Positions 13,801-25,871 of a stretch of DNA of 64,000 bases are shown in pieces. The first letter of the stretch is position 1. The number at the start of each line of letters is the position of its first letter. The stretch spans positions 28,738,175-28,802,174 of the forward strand of contig NC_058046.1 of assembly GCF_020085105.1 (NCBI RefSeq), written 5' to 3'. Under the pieces are notes generated by a model. That model made no database searches. It was not told the DNA's origin and saw only the letters and a program-made list of their open reading frames with translations. The stretch is from Siniperca chuatsi. Taxonomy: Eukaryota > Chordata > Actinopteri > Centrarchiformes > Sinipercidae. The translations under genes and the position numbers were made by a program.

Positions 13801-14760
13801 ATTTTAACTTCCTGAACAGTACCATCCATGTGTTTAAGGTGCTATAATAAATTAGAAGTGTTGCATTCTGGATAGGGGGGCAGTCTTATTGGGTAGGTAA
13901 GTGTGTATGTTGTGCAGTTACCCAGCTTCAGTTAAGGTAGTTAGGTGAAGTGATATTTATCCAGTTCAATTCACCAGTATATTACTCTGATGGCCTCAGT
14001 TTTCTAGCAGGGGAATAGTCCCATAGTGGTTGATTCCCTAACCTCATACTGAAGGTGCTCACTAGATATTATGCTCCCTTGTGGTCTCAGGTCCTTGACA
14101 AGGTAATGGTAACAGGCGGCACCCACAAGTACTACATTTCACATAACGGCTGGCGTTAATCTTCGCATCCAATGTGGTGATGCAAGTAAGTTTTTATCAT
14201 CATCGTGGGGAGTGACAAGGTCACAGCTCTGTACATATTTTATATTTAAATAATAATGTGTGCTATGTAAACTGGCTGATTTGAAATGAAACAAAGCCTG
14301 CAAGCTAGTTCAGGCAGTCATCTCGAACATAACTGGATAACACTGCTGAGTAAAACCCAGAAAACAAGTTGTTTTACATCAGTCCATGCCCCATGGACTG
14401 ATGTTGGGATCCCTAACAGTATTTCCACCCATCCTACATGTCCATTTAGTCATACAGTAGACTCAACTCACCCTTAGCAATAGGGTGGATATGCATCTAT
14501 CTGATATGCTGCTATCGCATTGTCATACTGTCCATCCAACCAGCCCTCTGAACTTGAGGCAATGAGCGGATGATGCTTTTCTGACAGCACTTGTGCGCTG
14601 TGCTCTGTGGTAGATCCACTGCAGTGGATGGATAGTTTGCCAATGGAGACGCCAGCTTGTGTTAAATGCCCAGCCACGAGCTGGGTGGATGCCTGGGTGC
14701 CCCCAGTCCACTGGCAAGAAGGTGGCCAGGAGTAATGAGGATCTGGAGACTGGCTCTGAC

Positions 14761-14791
<31 letters not shown>

Positions 14792-16517
14792 CCACTGACA
14801 ACACAAACAAAGATGGGGAAGGCTAGAAGACAAAGCCACAAGCTAAACGATAACGCATGCCAAAATATGATAAAAAATCTTCTATATCACAGACACAAAG
14901 CAGCTTTTGTACTTTAAGCTGTCAGATTTTGAAACAAAACTGCAGCAAACTCAGTGATCACTTCTGAGTCTGAATCAAGTTAACAAAAACACGACAATGC
15001 GGTTGAGTTCATCTAAGTCAAAATGCTGTAAATGAAAATGTTTCACTCTTCTGTGAGGCAAAAAGGTGTGAGATGACTTTCTTGGATGCCACCTCCATGC
15101 ATTTTGACAGATTTTAATGAAGCATATGTTTTCTTACTAAAGGCCGCATACAAAATGTCTGGCATCACTCACGGTTGCAGCAAATTCATGCTTTGTCTTC
15201 TCCACAGTATGAAATTGCTGTTAGAAGTGTGACGAGAGTGACAGACAAGGTTAATTAAGTTTGTGAAATATTTTAATTAGTAAGAGAGGTATGCTAATCA
15301 TGAATTGGCATAATTTAGATGGGAGTTTGGGCTAAGCTCACTATGGAAACAACAAAGTTTGAAAGACTCTTTTGAAAGACTGAATCAAATCTAAAATTCA
15401 AAGCTTACTAGGAAAGGAACTGCTGCTTTTGATCCTTAACTCTGGACATTTTACTACTGAAGTTAAAAAATGATGATTTCAGTGAGTCATGAGTCAAGAC
15501 AGATTTATTTGCATAGCCGAAAATGAACGTACACTGTTTAAAATTGGTTACAGGGCTACATCAGCAACGATTACTGAGCCAGCTCAAGTTTTCTAAGATG
15601 ATGACGGAAAACGGGCAACAAATTCACACAGGAAGACAAAAGAAAGCTCGAAATTGTGAATTCAGATTTAGGGCTCTCCTTTGACGGCTGGGTGTGCAAC
15701 AGCATCCGTAGGTAGGAAAAAGACAGCAAACAAAACGGGGTTATACTTCAATCCTTGGGATAAAACTTTATTTAGGGTGGCAGCTAATGAGTATTTTCAT
15801 TATCAATTGATCCGCCAATTATTTGTTCCAATAATTGATTAATCACATCTATAAAATGTCAGTAAATAGTGAAAACATGCTTCCCAGAGATCAAAGTGAC
15901 GTCTTCAAATGTCTTGTACTGTCCAACCAACAGTCCAAAACCCAAAGATATTCAGTTTAAAATGATGTAAAACGGAGAAAAGGAGCCAATTCTCACATTG
16001 GAGATCAGAGAATGATTTGAATTTTCACTACAATTAGTCGACTGGCAAAAAAATAACAGACAAATATTGTGATAATCGATTAATCCACTAATCATTTCAG
16101 CTCTAAATGAAATCTAGTAAATCCAATATAGGAAGTCCAATAAAATAGTTTCAACAAATACTGTAGATCCAATGAAATAAGTCCATTAAGAGAAAACTTC
16201 CCAAACCTGACACTTTTTACATGAAAAATGTATTTTTCTCTTCTCACTTCTCACTTGCTTGCTGCTTACATGGCTGATTAAATGGATAACCAAACATATT
16301 CAACAGTAGATAGATTTTTTCCCTCTAAATAACCCAATGTAGCTTTGACTTATGATAAGGTAAGGCTCACTGCTACTCTCTCCTTGGTCCACTGTGTGGT
16401 GCTTTAGTGCTGCCACTAAAATCAGAGCTACAGTACATCAGCTGTGCTTTAACAGGGGGTGATGTCAGTGGAGAAGCTTTGCCAAAAACCTGTAAATCAC
16501 AAACAGAGTGCTGCGTG

Positions 16518-16557
<40 letters not shown>

Positions 16558-19500
16558 CAGTGTGCTCGGGTGGTACTTGCTGTTTTAAAGCTACCACTTG
16601 TCCAGTCTCTAAGGCAACTAATATCTTTCTTTTTTTTTGGATGCAGCAGCTTTCTTTATCATTTGCTCCATCCATTAACATTGACAAAAAATATCTTGAT
16701 GAAGTGAACTTATAATAATGTGCATAATGGGCTTATGCATAATGACTGCTGCATAGCTGCCTCCTGATCCCAACAGAATAGTTTGTCTCATGGCTCTTTG
16801 TACTTTCTAAGTAAAAGCTTAAGAGTCAATTAGGTGCATGGGGTCCTTAGAAACACAATATTATTAGAAGCAAACAGATGCAGGTTGGGGAACAGCAGTT
16901 TATCAAAGTACCCTTGAAGGCTGTAGTAATTAGGAGCAGGGCCCAAGGAGGGCTTGTCGCTATTTAAGCTAGCTATTTCTACTATAAACAAATCACCTAC
17001 AGGTACATCACATTCTTTTCTAAGGGGACCCAAGGGGTCTAAGGGGACACAGAGCGATAGTGATCACACCGTCAAGAGACCCAGTTTACATTTGCACAGA
17101 TGAGATGTATTTAGAGAACAGTCTTTGTTGCAATGTATCTGAAATTCAAATCAGCTAAAAGTGTGGACCAGACTTAATGTAACAAAATAAAAAAAGGCAG
17201 GAGGCATCTTTTCACTAAAAGAGTTAAATTGATTTAAGCGAGAGCAGGGAAGATGGGTATTTCAGCTCACTGCTCTCCTCTTAAAGAATTGTGTTCCTAA
17301 AAGAAAACATGTGTCATTCTATTTGAGCAAACCAAATTATTTACCTAGTACAATTCCCCATTTTTTCATTATGCACCTGTTGAGAGCTAAAGTGACCTTG
17401 TTAACTCTATTGGAAACCTTTCATTTCAATTAGTAAGGTCTGGGTAGCATTTTTTTTTTTACATCTAAAATCCAGCTACAGAGTTCCGAGGCTTTGCCAT
17501 CTACTTCGTCAACATTCAAGGTTTTCTTTAGGTTTATTTGTCTTCCTGAGACTTTTCAATTCCTGAAAGCACAAGAGGCCTTGATGCAGCTCCATCAAGT
17601 CTCTTTTTCTCTAGAAAAATGTAGACCTTTTCTGATTAAGGTACTGCATAACTCAATAGATAAGTGTGTAGCATTAACACCGCAAGGATTTTGTTATAAC
17701 ACTGTGAATCATGATATTTTACCTATTAGATTTTGTTCTAATTAATTAGCTCACTTTGCTTTTAACACGTCTCCTAAACTAGTCCTGCCTTCCAAGGCAT
17801 TAACTTGTGATCCAGGATCTAGACCTGCTTCCCATATTGGTGATTTTGAGAAGCCACAATTCTACCATGGCTGTGCCCTCCAAGCAAAACACAATGACTG
17901 TTCCAAATATCAATTTGCAAGCTCTCCCTGCTCAAAGCAAGGTGGTGGATACAGATATTGCAGTACAGTTTGTTCTACTGGATTTGAAAAAGATTAAATT
18001 CAGAGTTTATCAACCTTGAGGTGCAAATGAAGTAACATGGGGAGCAGACAGGGCCATAAATCTAGACTTAAGACTCATCTTTTTAGCAAAGCTTTTTCAT
18101 TAACATTTTGCTTGTTTTCTGTATGTAAAGTGTCCTCGGGTAAAGTGTAAGGCACTTAAAATCAAATTTATTAGGAGTAGTAGTAGCACTAGTTTTTTTT
18201 TTTAAGACCAATGCTTAGGTTTGAAATACTTAGCAAGTATGCCATACACAAATGCACATGACAATAAAACATGGGCTGATGGGCCAGAAAAGTTTGAAAC
18301 ACCCCAACAAGTCTCAGTCCTGCAGAAAATTGGTAATGAAAATCTGGTGAAAATGTTCTTCCCGCTTGTGCAAGAAGAAACATCTATTAATGTCACTGCA
18401 ATTTTTGAACACTGATTCAATGAGATACTCACTGCACATTTAAAAACTGCACATGTTAATATTTAACAGAAACTGCGCAGAGACACTGAACCCACCTTGT
18501 TTCCTCCATCGTGCATGCCCCAGCCTGTGCGCTTCACTCCAAGTGCAACATGGGAGTCAGAGGCATCCAGGCAGGTAACAGGATGACCGTAGACTGAGTG
18601 GAGCGTCTGTGGCTCCTCCTCCCGGGGGTCCAGCAGGTACACGGCCTCTCCTGCGGCCAGGGCCGCCAGCGGGCCCTGCTGCCCCCTGCCTGGCACCAAA
18701 ACCAGGCTCTCTACCTGCCATACAGTCACGATCGAGGCACACTTTACTTTACTCATACAGCAGTAACATGTACAGCGCTCTCTTCGAGGATTTAACTCGA
18801 TTTCACTCTTTTATGTATTTGAGGGTTATTTTCAATCCTCTAAGAATTTCTACAAGCATGTTTTCAGTTTCTTATGAAGCCATATATTGTACAATTTACA
18901 GTTGCAACTGAACATTATTTTCATTAAATCGATTAATTGGATCATTTATAAAAATGTATAAAAAAAAAAAATATGGCCATCATAATTTTCCCCATCCCAA
19001 GATAACATTTTCAATTTTTTTTTGTTTTGTGCAAACATCAGTCCAAATGCTTCCATCATTATTTCACATAAAAGGGAGACAATAATACATTAGTATGGAG
19101 CATGTCATACACATGAGGAATCAAACTGCCTGACTTACAGTCTTGGGTAGCTGAGCCTGGCAGAGCGTCCTCCAGTAGCCGTGCTCATCGGCACGATCCA
19201 GCCGAATGTCGGGCCCGGCGGCGGAGCCCAGGACGGGACTGTCAGGGCTCAGGGCCAGGGCCTGGATCCTCCCCGGGCTCTGGTAGTGGTGGAGGGGCTC
19301 TCCACCTGTCTCTGTGCTCCACAGGTCCACACAGCCTGTACCCAAGATAGTGAAACACAATCACTTAGTACATTAATAACTGCACTGATTTATCCCTGCA
19401 CAGGGAATGAGGGGTTACACACAACACTAAGCTGTGTACTTTACTAAATCACAGCTATAGAAGCTACAAATGCAGCTTGGCAGCCTTCACACAATAAGGC

Positions 19501-22500
19501 AAAAGCTCGTTTTGGAGAATAGACTACCCATTTTTTCAGTTTGATCATTTAAAACCTAAGAATTTTCTGAAGACATAATGAATATACTTCTGTTTACAAT
19601 AGAATCACACATCATAAGCAGACATGTACACACACTCACCATCTTCATAAGCAGCAGCAGCCACTGTGCTGTTGACCTGGACGTGACTAACATAAGGTCT
19701 GGGATCAGAGCTAGCTGACAGGCTGTTAGTCTTCAAGTAAGAGGCCGTTGAGTCCCAGTGCAGCGTGTCCCACAGCCTCACATCACCAGACGTGTACCTT
19801 TGGACAAAAAAAGGCTGATGAATGTAACAGCAGAATTATTGCCCATTTTCCATCACAGGCTGAGAAGTTTGTCTCTTCGAGAATACCTGACGTCACCCTC
19901 GCACCACTGAATCATTTCCCCTCTCACACTTTCCTCCTTTACTCACTCTGACTTGTTGTTATTTTGTTTTCTAAAATCTTTGTTACACGATCTTTCGCGG
20001 ATTACAGGGGTGTTGCTTCGGCGGAACAATGCTGAACATTTCACCCCTTACTCCTGGCAGGAAGGGAAGGTTATCCTAGCACTCATTATAAGTTTCTAAG
20101 TTATGCGAAATCCTATGCAGTTACAAAACTTTGAATGTATGACTCTATTCACTCCCTTATGAAGAGCTTTTAAGCTAAAATTCTAATTCTTTATTTTTTT
20201 ATAATGTTGCAACATGTTGCACCTTTACACATTTGCATTTGCACATAGTAAAGTTAACTGTGATGCATTATTCAATATACAAATTCTCATATTAGAGAAG
20301 CTGCAACCAGAAAATCTGTGCTTTTTCGCACAATAAATCCCTTAAACGATTGATATATTTCCAAAATTGTGATCAAATAATTTTCTGTCGATCGACAAAC
20401 TGATTAACCAACAAATTGTTTCAGCACTGCTTGAGACAAGTGGCGCAGATACAATGTGCCAGGGTTTCTCCAACTTGACTCCAGATTTCCCAAAAAATCT
20501 GGTTGGTACTTGTTTAGAGCTGAAACTTTTGAACGATTAATGATAATCGATTCATTATTTGAGTAATTTGTTTCAAGCAAACAGCCAGCATTTTCTTGCT
20601 CCAGCTTCTCCAGTGTGAGGATTTGTTGCTTTTCTCCGTTAATCATCATTGTAAAGTGAATATCTTTGTGTTTCGCACTGTTGGTCGGGCAAAACAAGAC
20701 ATTTGAAGAAGTCATCTTGGGCTCTGGAAAACTGTGATGGGCATTTTTTGTTATTTTCTGACATTTCATAGACAGAACAATTAATCAGTGAATGGAGAAA
20801 ATAGTCAGAAAATGAATCAATGATGAAAATAACTGTTAGTTGCAGCCCAAAGGTTTTTTTTCTCTCTCTTTAAAATAAAGATAAAGATTAAAACAACTGT
20901 GATTCCTTCTTGGTCTTTCACTTCCCCGCTTCAAGAAACTAAAAGCTTTTGCTCTGTTTCCATTTGTATGAACAGTACTGTCTACCTAACTGTGCCACAG
21001 AGAAGGTCCTCCCGCTACCTGAAGGCAAACCAACAGACTTCTTCCAAAATCCAACCAGTGGCTCACAGCACAGAGTGTAGAGGTCAACAGAGGTTGCCAA
21101 TCTCCTCAGTGATTGTTAAGTTTGCAGAAATTATAAAAATGTCTCATAACTTGTTGTGCTTATGATTTCTGGATTTTACAATACTAAACGTAGCACCCTT
21201 AAAGTCAAAGTTTATCCAGCAACATTTCTTACACAGACTGGGATGTGATCTTCTCCTGTTCTTGTACAACCTCACCTCATCCTGTGTTTTTTCCATTTAC
21301 TGACAAAAGCTCTGTCTTTATCTCCCATCCTCAAGTCCCATCCTCAAGTCGTCCCCCCCCACCACCACACACACACACTCAACAGACTTCTGTTCCCTCT
21401 TCCCCTTCGCTCATCGCCCAAGTCAATGAGCTCTCGCTGTAGGAGACGACCAACTGCCAGCGTTACCACCTCCACAGATACCATCATGTCTGAGCAAGTA
21501 TCCGCCTCGCAGCCTGAGTGTGTGACACAGTGACAGCAAGTGTGACAGAGGGTGTACATGTGTGCGCCCGTATGTGTGTGTGACTGGCATGGCAGGGTTT
21601 GGCAGGAAGTAAACAATAGGAATACACACTTTCCCTTAATTGGTATATCACCTCAATGCCAACCATCCAACAGGATGACGATGCTGAATCTCATCCAAGT
21701 AATGCACCAAAACTTTTATGTGCAGGAAACTTTGTGCACAGATTACTGCAATCTTCATGCAAGCCTGATGAGATTTGGCCTGTAAGTCACTGTGCGACTT
21801 CAAGATTGTTGGGTTAATGAGACAATGTCTCTGGTTGCCTTTTAAGTGCCAAATCTCATTCCACCGGTTCCCTAATAAGATTTTGTGGATGCAATTAAAC
21901 CATTCTTGATTACTCTTGACTGCTATTGATTATTTTCTAGTTAAACAAATTCAAGTACTTTCACTTAGCTAAATGACCCTTTAAGTATCAATATTGGGAA
22001 AAGTACTGATGTTGTGAATTTGTTAATAGCAATGGTAACAAGAAGGATTTAAGAGTATGTTTTTCTAGACTGTTTTGGTACTGTGTGTCCTACACCTGTT
22101 AACCTGAAAAGATACAAACACGCTGTCTTCTCCAATGAGACACAGCGGGACAGAGGGGAATCTAATCACATCACTCCCTGGAGACGCTGCACATCTCCTC
22201 GTGGGCAGTCTATCAGGCTCCTGTTGGCCCTCGCAGTCTATTACTGTCTTAGCCCTGTTATTTCAGGGCAGGCTGGATTTAGTTAAGCTGCAATTCATGT
22301 ACTCCTCCCTCACCAACTACAGCCATTAGTAGTACCATTCGTAGGAGTATGAAAATGTGCAAAAATGTGACAATATGCATCAATGAGCTGAAAACTGAAT
22401 CGCAATATTAAATCTGATCAATAATGACAAGGTATTGATCTTTGCTAATGCCGGAGGGTGCAACGTATTTACACTGTGAAACGTCAGATGTCTCAAATGC

Positions 22501-25454
22501 TGCCTGAAAATGTTGACTTGCTTATATTCTTAAAACGTCCATGTCCTCGTCCAGAATTCTGAAATCAGTTCATGTAAAGACGTTAAAGTAAAGTGTTACT
22601 CAGACAGCATTCACAAATGTTGCTCTTTCCTTAGCTGACATTATATTTTTTTGTTTACTTTTAGGGAAAGATCTGCTTGTAAAAACATTACATTTTTCAT
22701 TTAAGGGATTATTTGAGACAATGTGCACTTTGCACTAAACCTTAGAAGAAAAACTCATTTTAAAAACGAAGAATGCTGAAACTTGAAATCGGAGTTTTGC
22801 ATAGTTTATGCCTCAGGAGGAATAAATAAATGTAAGATGAGTTTTGTACAGTCGGTTTGATTCTTTCCATCTTTGTTTAATATATTGTGAGTGTATCGAA
22901 CGCTGAACGTTGTAACGCAGCATAACGAGCCATGATCTCACTCTGTGATTACACCCCTAGCCATCAGGCAGCGCTCTAAACTCCTAACTGCTCAGTAGCC
23001 AACAGCAGAAGACCGGTTACAATGAGTTTTCAAAGGAATATACATATTTTCATAAGTAAACCAAATGGCAATCAAACATCTTACGTGCCCAATATTGAGA
23101 CTTTTTTTTTTCTCTTAAGTTTGTGTTGATATGGTCTGGATTTCTGTAGGTGGCACAATTTCCTTGCTAGCCATGCTCGCTACTGCTGCTCATGTTAACT
23201 ACCCAGTTCTTCATTTTTTTATTTCAATAATAAGCAGCCACTAGCAACTTACAATGCATCATTCCCAAGAACGACCTGCCTAATGTAAAAGTCTGGTGGT
23301 CAGTCACTATGAGTCAGTGATACTTCACGTCCCATGTCTACATGTGACATATTTTTAATTAAACACACAGTCATAAATCAGAAGATCTATAACCAAGATT
23401 TATTTTATACCGAGATTTATGTGAGAAGATAAAGAGTGACCGAGAAAACAAGGCAGATGAAATCAGAGGTTACAGCTAATGTTAATACACATCAGATGTC
23501 AGAAGCGACCTGCGTGCTGGAGTGCTTGAAACTTACCCAGCCAAGACAAAGTTGTCACAGGTGCTGACGTCACACAGCACCTTCCCCAGCTCGAACTGCA
23601 GCTGGCTGATGGATCCCACTCGATTCTGGACAGAAAATATCACCTGGCTGAAAACACGGTTCCATCCATAATGCAACTACATTACGTTACAACTGGCAAG
23701 CAGAGCACTAATTGAACTATACAGAGGAGGTTGGCTTTCAAAATGATCATCTTTGTTATTTTTTCTTCCAAATTAAAACCAGAAGAGAACTTCCACATCA
23801 TTGCCTTTACTTGTGTGGAATGTTGCTTATTGTATTGTATTATTTTCAAAATATAAATGACAGTTAAAACCGGAGATGGGAGATATATAGTCTATGGTCG
23901 ACGGCCAATTTCACCAGATAAACTCCGATAAACAGCATAGGTGTTGAATTTGGGTGAAAAATAGTTATTTGGATTCACCACAGTGGAACAGCTCGAGCCC
24001 ACCTTCCAGTTGGAGCACACGGTTTTGGCCGAGTTCCTGCAGTCTCGCAGCGCGCTCTTCCAGCAGGGGGAGTCGGACACGCTGGCATCCTGATGATAAC
24101 CCTCCCTCGTGCACATCTTGAACCACAGAACGCCGTCCTCTGCAAGGACTCTCCATGCCCTGCTCACCTGGGTGGAGATTGGACAGTGTAACAGTGGGCT
24201 GAGTCAGCATACATTACGAGCTTGCATCACTTGATTTATTTGTGCTTAACAAGCCCGGCTGGCTGCCAAATGGACTCTGTGCACCGCGTGCTGTATGTCG
24301 GCCACACAAAATGTAATTCACTAATCTATACCAATTTAAGTCACATAAGGTATTAACGTTGCCCTAAGCAATTTTGCAAGTTGGGGGGTAGTGCAAGGTA
24401 ACTGTAATTTAAGGACTTCATTACCAAGAACTCAAAATTCTGAGATCAGCAAGCAGCACACAGTGTGATCACTTTAAAGGAAAGAGACAAGAGAGACAAA
24501 AATGTGCTGCTTTTTATTCATTTTAATTTGTCATTTTATCTGCATTAGATTTCTTGTCAGTGTCTAACTGAAAAATCAGCTCCAGGCATCCAAGCTGCAG
24601 GCTCAGCCGCTTCCAGATCCTGACCCTAACCACAATAAACCTATACCTGCATTCAACCAAAACTAACTTCAGCAGTCTGAAATTGTTGCCTAAAGTAGTG
24701 ATTCTCAACCTTTTTGGTTGCAGTGTCTACTTGCAACCTCTCCTCAAAGTCGGCATAACTCTGAGTTGTAAGCTATTTAGCTAAAGTGTGATTTGTCCTT
24801 CTCAGATTTTATATGAATAATTGTGAGGACTGAAGAGGTAAAACTGTCCAGTATTTCAAAAGTAAATAGCGAAAATTTGAGAAAGGTCAGAAAATGAACC
24901 TTATTTAGTGTGGCGTGGATATGTTTTGTTTTTCTCTGTTGTCTTTATCATATCATGAGCACTCAGATTAATCTATGGGATTTAGTCTAAAGCAGCTGTG
25001 TTAGCACTGCGGTGGCAGGGACTCTGTATGTCTGCAGTTAGTCGTTTTTGTCCAACCCTTTCATCAGAATGTCACTACACACAAAATAAGGTGAATATAT
25101 GGCTGTTCACTTGGTGCGAGGCTCATTCCTTTCTGTGGCAGCCACTTTTTTCCCCTGTCATTCTATGATGCAAAGCTCTTGCCAAGAAGGTTTTACGTTA
25201 GCAGCTTACCTGTGCACATCGGCCTAGCTCAGTACAGTTGAGATATTGGAATATCTTCAGGGCTAACTCATACGGCAACTCAATATCAAAGAAGGGAATG
25301 TCACTGACTTCATTCTGCAAAAGAAAGAATTATAACAGACATTATATACTGAGCAGATTCTGGTCAACCATCATCATCATCATCATCTTCATCTTCATAC
25401 CAGATCCTGAATGAGTTGATCCAGCAGCTCCTTGTCTTTCTTGACCTTTCTCTG

Positions 25455-25485
<31 letters not shown>

Positions 25486-25871
25486 AGGGATGCGCTGCAG
25501 ACATTAGTTGTGTTATGATACTGCCTCTTTCTCCTGGTTCTCTCCTCCTGAATCATGCCCAGCAGGGGACTGGTCCTCCCATCCAGCAAGCTACTTGCAA
25601 TGGACACATACTCAGGCTGATTATCTGACTCTGCTGCAGCTTTTGCTCCACCAACACATCCTACATCCTCAGTGCAACCACCCTCTTCTGGTTTTGAAGG
25701 ACTACAGGCCTCGTTGTCTTCAAAATACCTATTTTTCAAGTCTCTCTGGCCTGACTGACCGGGAACATCCCGGGAACGGGAAGGAGCACAAACAAGTCGC
25801 TGCTCCTCTTTTTTACTCGTTAATTCTTGTTTCCAACTCTTCCTGAACGCAGCAAGTTCGTCCTCGGCCAT
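1746..25871 (-). CDS. fbxw8: F-box/WD-repeat protein 8, eleven exons
   Basis: Exons in transcript order: 25401-25871, 25210-25314, 24003-24167, 23537-23625, 19640-19797, 19139-19335, 18496-18714, 10055-10182, 3716-3889, 3015-3131, 1746-1911. They sum to 1989 nt (662 aa plus stop) with consistent phases. Human FBXW8 is about 598 aa with 11 exons. The start is ATG 25871-25869 (MAEDELAAFRKSWKQEL), which matches the family start; a TTG three codons upstream is not used. Residues about 164-210 are the F-box (LPYELALKIFQYL, then VSRAW). WD-type blades follow from about residue 250, with GDVRLWDT, GCVDLWST, VRVFDLRAG and GLVCVWEMRMG. The C-terminus ends in NISLAVPYDRL, like the family tail. FBXW8 is the substrate receptor of the Cullin-7/Skp1/Rbx1 ubiquitin ligase, at the Golgi and in the cytosol. 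The N-terminal exon carries nine glutamines from a pure CAG run. Very large introns hold most of the repeats listed below. Confidence 0.95.
2298..2844. mobile_element. Fold-back MITE-like element, 547 bp
   Basis: The ends are perfect 14-bp inverted repeats (2298-2311 and 2831-2844, starting TTAAAGGAATAGTT). The similarity continues inward for about 170 bp on each arm, with the words for gggaaatact, gtaaatttgaagctacag and gcatgaagactggaaacgg recurring in reverse on the right arm. No long ORF was recognised. It sits in the last fbxw8 intron. A diverged partial copy lies at 46378-46535. I recognise the sequence as a common percomorph repeat but cannot assign its superfamily. Confidence 0.8.
3890..6337. 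other. fbxw8 intron, no gene seen
   Basis: AT-rich intron. It holds a T run at 5242-5260. At about 4900-5000 a stretch ending in TTATTATTATTAT looks like the 3' tail of a LINE. No conserved exon was recognised on either strand. Confidence 0.5.
6338..7460 (-). mobile_element. L2/CR1-clade LINE remnant, internally deleted
   Basis: Read on the minus strand. Around 7290-7140 there is an endonuclease piece (TPRGGGLYIYISDAW, CRPCYLPGEFTSAYVAVVY). At about 7115 it runs directly into the reverse transcriptase catalytic core (CMDDTTIISR). The C-terminal RT and connection region follow to about 6480 (KTKELIVDFKKK, SFWFLGISITENLT, RALQRLIKTTQKIIG). The sequence between the endonuclease and the MDD box, normally over 1 kb, is missing. 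The 3' end has an AATAAA-like word and short repeats of ATCTTGT near 6345. Frames are interrupted. The clade is assigned from remembered teleost LINE proteins; Rex1 is an alternative. It lies in an fbxw8 intron, on the same strand as the gene. Confidence 0.75.
7440..7780 (-). mobile_element. Possible hAT-type DNA transposon 5' fragment
   Basis: On the minus strand a GGGCCCCC-rich leader (7710-7765) precedes a start with MKRTIDCF. A shifted frame then reads FFKRKDHSDPPVPLQ and HISDEDNSDEES. This resembles the N-terminus of zinc-finger hAT transposases related to ZNF862 and KIAA1586. The rest is missing, and the LINE remnant abuts it. The assignment rests on a short similarity and is tentative. 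Confidence 0.3.
8240..8510 (+). mobile_element. tRNA-derived SINE
   Basis: The head (about 8258-8322) resembles a tRNA, with a pol III B box GGTTCGATCCC at 8300-8310. The body carries the word GAGGTGCCCTTGAGCAAGGC (8381-8401 region), which recurs in teleost SINEs of the V-SINE/HE type. There is no acceptor-stem pairing as in a true tRNA. It lies in an fbxw8 intron. Confidence 0.75.
8505..8645 (+). repeat. Fragment of a percomorph interspersed repeat (GTGGTGGACC family)
   Basis: It shares the words GCAATCCATCC, AAAGTGGTGGAC and GCCATCCCTGGAGCCATG with the larger copies at 31870-32485 and 33640-34440. It directly follows the SINE. Confidence 0.6.
8646..10054. other. fbxw8 intron, no gene seen
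   Basis: Several overlapping open frames exist around 8760-9160, but none shows family similarity or exon-like splice signals. A short CAGA run lies at 9656-9670. Confidence 0.5.
10768..11300. repeat. TAA-rich array with higher-order repeat of about 100 bp
   Basis: An imperfect TAA/ATA trinucleotide array. A non-TAA module recurs inside it: AAAGATGGTGATGATAATNTT, then TGTGTTGACAGCAATAGTAA. Copies begin at 10875, 10984, 11078 and 11180, a spacing of 109, 94 and 102 bp. The long isoleucine, asparagine and leucine frames across it are composition artefacts. Confidence 0.9.
11301..15779. other. fbxw8 intron with microsatellites, no gene seen
   Basis: (AC)n runs lie at 11885-11908 and 14759-14781. 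A purine-rich stretch lies at 12270-12405. The segment 13870-14180 has the look of a degraded interspersed repeat but was not identified. No exon was supported. Confidence 0.5.
15780..16105 (+). repeat. Interspersed repeat, family A copy 1 (most complete)
   Basis: It contains ATAAAATGTCAGTAAATAGTG, GACGTCTTCAAATGTCTTG, CAACAGTCCAAAACCCAAAG and the ending GATAATCGATTAATCCACTA. This is a very common teleost non-autonomous element. Other copies lie at 20292, 20514, 37931 and 43125. Confidence 0.8.
16106..18039. other. fbxw8 intron with (CA)n, no gene seen
   Basis: A (CA)n run lies at about 16522-16554. The frames that read through it are low-complexity. Nothing else was recognised. Confidence 0.5.
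18040..18190 (+). mobile_element. LINE (L2-clade) 3' tail fragment
   Basis: The words TTAAGACTCATCTTTTTAGC, AAGCTTTTTCATT and a run of GTAGTAG after ATTTATTAG match the end of the last ORF and the 3' tail of teleost L2 elements. The fragment is truncated on its left. Confidence 0.55.
20292..20432 (+). repeat. Interspersed repeat, family A copy 2 (right half)
   Basis: It begins at GAGAAGCTGCAACCAGAAAA and ends near TTTCTGTCGATCGACAAACT and TTTCAGCACT, matching the right part of the copy at 15780-16105. The orientation is plus. Confidence 0.7.
20514..20850 (-). repeat. Interspersed repeat, family A copy 3
   Basis: This is the reverse orientation of the 15780 copy. It opens AGAGCTGAAACTTTTGAACG and carries CATTTGAAGAAGTCATCTTGG and TTAGTTGCAGCCC. 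It spans nearly the full element. Confidence 0.8.
20851..23536. other. fbxw8 intron, no gene seen
   Basis: Unique-looking intron sequence between fbxw8 exons 4 and 5. A short C run and CA repeat occur near 21352-21380. No exon or recognisable repeat was supported. Confidence 0.5.
25458..25484 (-). repeat. fbxw8: Pure (CAG)9 coding tract in fbxw8 exon 1
   Basis: Nine uninterrupted CAG codons give Gln9 just before a basic stretch (PQRKVKK) ahead of the F-box. From memory, the human protein lacks this tract. Confidence 0.95.

Noticed and set aside
16407-16715. Open frames over the CA repeat
   Set aside because: Thr-His and Cys-Val runs are the translation of the microsatellite.
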